Below are positions 4,223-6,488 of a DNA stretch of 6,488 nucleotides, piece after piece. The position numbers and the translations under genes were made by a program. Source of the DNA: an uncultured Clostridia bacterium (GTDB lineage: Bacteria > Bacillota > Clostridia > Oscillospirales > Acutalibacteraceae); contig CANOFK010000072.1 of the NCBI GenBank assembly GCA_947565265.1, positions 1 through 6,488 on the forward strand, written 5' to 3'. Every line of letters begins with the position of its first letter. Position 1 is the first letter of the stretch. Under the pieces are notes generated by a model, which saw nothing but the letters and a program-made list of their open reading frames with translations, was not told the origin of the DNA and did not search any database.

Positions 4223-6403
4223 TTATTCCTCTTCCGGCATAAAGTCGATGCGGCCGGTGGCTACGTCTGCCCCGGCGATGATGACGCCCAACTCCTGGCC
4301 CATCATCAGCACCCGGCCGCTGCGGCGGTCCCGGTGGGAGATCTCGCCGTCGAACTCAAAATCGCAGCCCGCGAAGTCGCTGAGGCTTACAAAGCCCTCG
4401 GCATTATTGCCCAGCTTGACAAAGATGCCCTTGGGCGTGACCCCGTTGATGACCCCCTTGTGGTGCTCGCCCAGGTGCTGGCGCATATACTCGGCCGTGT
4501 AGCAGTCTTCGGCATCCCGCTCGCCGGTAACGGCCCGCACCTCGTTTTTGGAACTTTCCAGGGCGGACTCCTCCGCAAAGGCGGCGTAGCGCTTTTTCAG
4601 CGTGGCGCTGGACTCCCCCGCGGCCAGGCCGCTGAGGATGCGGTGGATGGAGGTATCCGGGTAGCGGCGGATGGGCGAGGTGAAGTGGCTGTACTCTGCC
4701 AGGGCCAGGCCGAAATGGCCCAACTCCCGGTGGTCATACCGGGCTTTGTCCATGGTGCGCAGGATGCGCTGGTTGACCAGGGACTCTTTGCCGGTGCCCT
4801 TGACCCGGCCCAGCACCTGGGCGAAGTCTTTGGCGGTGGGCGTGCCTTTTTTCAACTCGCCGCAACGGACGCCCAGCCGGTCCAGCAGGTCGCAGAGCTC
4901 GATTACCCGGTCCGGGGTGGGCTTTTCGTGCACCCGGTAGAGGAAGGGGATCTCCGCTTGCAGGGAGGCTTTGGCCGCGGCGGTGTTGGCCGCCACCATA
5001 AGCTGTTCGATCAGCTCCTCGGAAATGCCCTGGGTGCGGGGCAGGATGTCCACGCACACCCCGTCCTCATCCAGCACGAACTTGATCTCGTCGCTGGTCA
5101 GGTCCATCTGGCCCCGGCTTTTGCCGTTGGCGGCCAGGATATCCGCCAGTTCTTTGGCAGCCAGCAGGCTTTCCATAACCGGGGCGTACTTGGAGAGGAT
5201 GTCCTTCCCCGCCGTGCCGGCGAAGATCTGGTTGACCTCGCTGTAGACCCCCCGCACCTTGGAGTTGATGACGGTTTTCTCGAACCGGTAGCCGGTCATG
5301 TTACCCTCGCTGTCAAAGTCCATCAGCGCGGAGAAGGTCAGCTTGTCGGTGCCGGCGTTCAGGCTGCACACCCCGTTGGAGAGGGCCTCGGGCAGCATGG
5401 GGATGACCCGGTCCGCAAAGTACACGGAGGTGCCCCGGCGGAATGCCTCGTTGTCAATGGGGGTGCCGGCTTTTACATAGTGGGACACGTCGGCGATATG
5501 CACCCCCAGGGTGTAGCCGTCCACGGTTTTATAGGCGGACACCGCGTCGTCCAGGTCTTTGGCGTCGGCGCTGTCAATGGTGAAGATGGGCTCGTCCCGC
5601 AGATCCAGCCGCCCGGCGATGTCCGCCTCTGTTACCGTCATCCGGCTGATCTCCCCGGCCTGGGCCATCACCGCATCGGGGAACTGGGTGGGGATGCCGC
5701 AGCGCTCGATAATGGCATCGGCGCAGACCCGCGCCCGGTCCCCGGTGCCGAACACATAGGTCACCTCTGCCAAGGACCAGTCCCCCCGGCCGTCCTGTTT
5801 GGGCACGATGAGCACCTTGTCGCCGTCTTTTGCGCCGCAGGTTTTGCCGGCGGGCACCTGCATATCGTAGCGGACAGGGCCGTCGGGGCTTACCCGGGCC
5901 ACCGGGCCGTCTATGCGCATGGTGCCGGTGAGTTTGTTGTTCTCCCGCTCTACAATGCGCTTGACCCGGCCGCTGGGGCCCTTATCCCCTTTTTTTTGCA
6001 GGTCGGTCAGGATCAGGGTGTCGCCGATGAACGCGCCGTTCAGGTCCCGGCCGGGGATGAAGATGTCCTCTCCCCGCTGGGGCCGGGCAAAGCCGAAACG
6101 CTCGGACAAGGACACCAGTTTGGCTTCGATCTCCTTTTGCGGGGGGACCAGCCGGACCCAGTGGTCCCGGCCGGTTTTGACCTCGCCTTTTTCCTCCAGG
6201 CTGTGCAGGGCCTGATAAAAGGCGTCTTTGCTGCGGATGCCGCTTTCCCGTTGCAGGCTCTTTTCCGGCACGCCGTCGCCCCCGCAGCGCTTGAGCGCCG
6301 CTACGATTACGATTTCCTCCGGCGTGCTGGCTGCGCTGGGCATCCAGTAAGCTGCCGGTGCAGGGCCGCCAAAGCTGCGGCCCCCTCCTCTTGTATTTCT
6401 CAC
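4223..6403 (-). CDS. rnr: Ribonuclease R (3'-5' exoribonuclease)
   Basis: This 726-residue RNase II/R-family enzyme degrades RNA processively from the 3' end, including structured RNA, and in bacteria helps in rRNA and tmRNA-linked decay. Domains in order are an N-terminal winged helix (about 27-87), two cold-shock OB folds (about 100-160 and 163-215), the RNB catalytic domain (about 255-600) and an S1 domain (about 645-722). The RNB active site is complete: TIDSADAKDLDDA carries Asp277, Asp283, Asp285 and Asp286, Tyr328 lies in SVYF, and HFTSPIRRYPD (573-583) supplies the RNA-binding arginines. It is shorter than E. coli RNase R (813) and ends in an acidic PEEE just after S1, without the Lys-rich tail. 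The start is GTG at 6403, 7 nt after AAGGAGGA. The first 26 residues are Gly/Ala/Pro-rich and look disordered. The usual Firmicute neighbours secG and smpB are not visible here; the window ends 85 bp upstream. Confidence 0.97.
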   Translation of the reverse strand: MRNTRGGGRSFGGPAPAAYWMPSAASTPEEIVIVAALKRCGGDGVPEKSLQRESGIRSKDAFYQALHSLEEKGEVKTGRDHWVRLVPPQKEIEAKLVSLSERFGFARPQRGEDIFIPGRDLNGAFIGDTLILTDLQKKGDKGPSGRVKRIVERENNKLTGTMRIDGPVARVSPDGPVRYDMQVPAGKTCGAKDGDKVLIVPKQDGRGDWSLAEVTYVFGTGDRARVCADAIIERCGIPTQFPDAVMAQAGEISRMTVTEADIAGRLDLRDEPIFTIDSADAKDLDDAVSAYKTVDGYTLGVHIADVSHYVKAGTPIDNEAFRRGTSVYFADRVIPMLPEALSNGVCSLNAGTDKLTFSALMDFDSEGNMTGYRFEKTVINSKVRGVYSEVNQIFAGTAGKDILSKYAPVMESLLAAKELADILAANGKSRGQMDLTSDEIKFVLDEDGVCVDILPRTQGISEELIEQLMVAANTAAAKASLQAEIPFLYRVHEKPTPDRVIELCDLLDRLGVRCGELKKGTPTAKDFAQVLGRVKGTGKESLVNQRILRTMDKARYDHRELGHFGLALAEYSHFTSPIRRYPDTSIHRILSGLAAGESSATLKKRYAAFAEESALESSKNEVRAVTGERDAEDCYTAEYMRQHLGEHHKGVINGVTPKGIFVKLGNNAEGFVSLSDFAGCDFEFDGEISHRDRRSGRVLMMGQELGVIIAGADVATGRIDFMPEEE

Positions 6404-6410
6404 GTTTGGT

Positions 6411-6418
6411 TCCTCCTT
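6411..6418 (-). promoter_or_regulatory. Ribosome binding site fixing the GTG start of rnr
   Basis: AAGGAGGA on the minus strand lies 7 nt before GTG (6403-6401). The near-perfect site supports the non-ATG start. The first in-frame ATG codon is 20 codons further in (Met21) and I see no comparable site before it. Confidence 0.88.
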
Positions 6419-6488
6419 TTTTCGGTCCCTCTTTTAGGGCTTGTTTGAAAATAGAGGAAATGACGAATTTTTGGCCAGAAGGGGACAA

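Noticed and set aside
3908..6448. 846-codon open frame on the plus strand opposite rnr
   Set aside because: It is antisense to a complete RNase R with all catalytic motifs. Its translation is low-complexity and matches no family I know, and such long antisense frames are expected from GC-rich codon use.
6421..6488. Part of an upstream gene (for example secG) or a protein starting at the window edge
   Set aside because: The frame open on the minus strand continues out of frame into rnr as a Pro/Arg-rich shadow, and no SecG-like hydrophobic segment is present.
1..6488. CRISPR array, tRNA, rRNA, integrase or insertion sequence
   Set aside because: I saw no regularly spaced repeats, tRNA-like cloverleaf ending in CCA, rRNA motif, transposase or terminal inverted repeats with target duplication.

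Overview
The window is GC-rich (by eye around 60% G+C). It reads as chromosome from a Gram-positive, endospore-lineage bacterium of the Clostridia, probably a gut Oscillospirales/Ruminococcaceae-type organism. The grounds are strong AGGAGG-type ribosome binding sites, a BofA-family sporulation membrane protein, clear sigma-A style promoters, and a GC-rich double-hairpin intergenic element of a kind I associate with such genomes. The exact genus cannot be read from the sequence.

Layout. Positions 24-836 hold one plus-strand transcription unit: a consensus promoter, a short leader and a 250-residue xylose-isomerase-like TIM-barrel enzyme (sugar phosphate isomerase/epimerase family). It converges with everything to its right, and the 99-bp gap between the convergent stops carries a REP-like pair of hairpins. 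All other genes are on the minus strand. In transcription order they are rnr (RNase R, 6403-4223), a very small bofA-like gene (4135-3959), nagA (N-acetylglucosamine-6-phosphate deacetylase, 3893-2736), a strong terminator (2661-2703), then pap (polyphosphate:AMP phosphotransferase, 2408-936) behind its own promoter and a long structured leader.

The genes do not form one pathway. RNase R degrades structured RNA. The BofA-like protein is a putative inhibitor of an intramembrane protease. NagA feeds amino-sugar (peptidoglycan or mucin) recycling into glycolysis. Pap makes ADP from AMP at the expense of polyphosphate. rnr, bofA and nagA are spaced 65-87 bp apart with no minus-strand intrinsic terminator between them, so they may be co-transcribed. 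pap is separately controlled.

The least explained stretch is the 327-bp gap between pap and nagA. It holds an extended -10 promoter, a perfect 7-7-7 inverted repeat lying over the -35 position, and a leader of about 188 nt whose ends are complementary and which contains three arms able to form two mutually exclusive helices. I could not match this leader to a known riboswitch or small RNA. A second theme is that two intergenic hairpins in the minus-strand gene run carry their T-tracts on the plus strand, so they would stop antisense rather than sense transcription.
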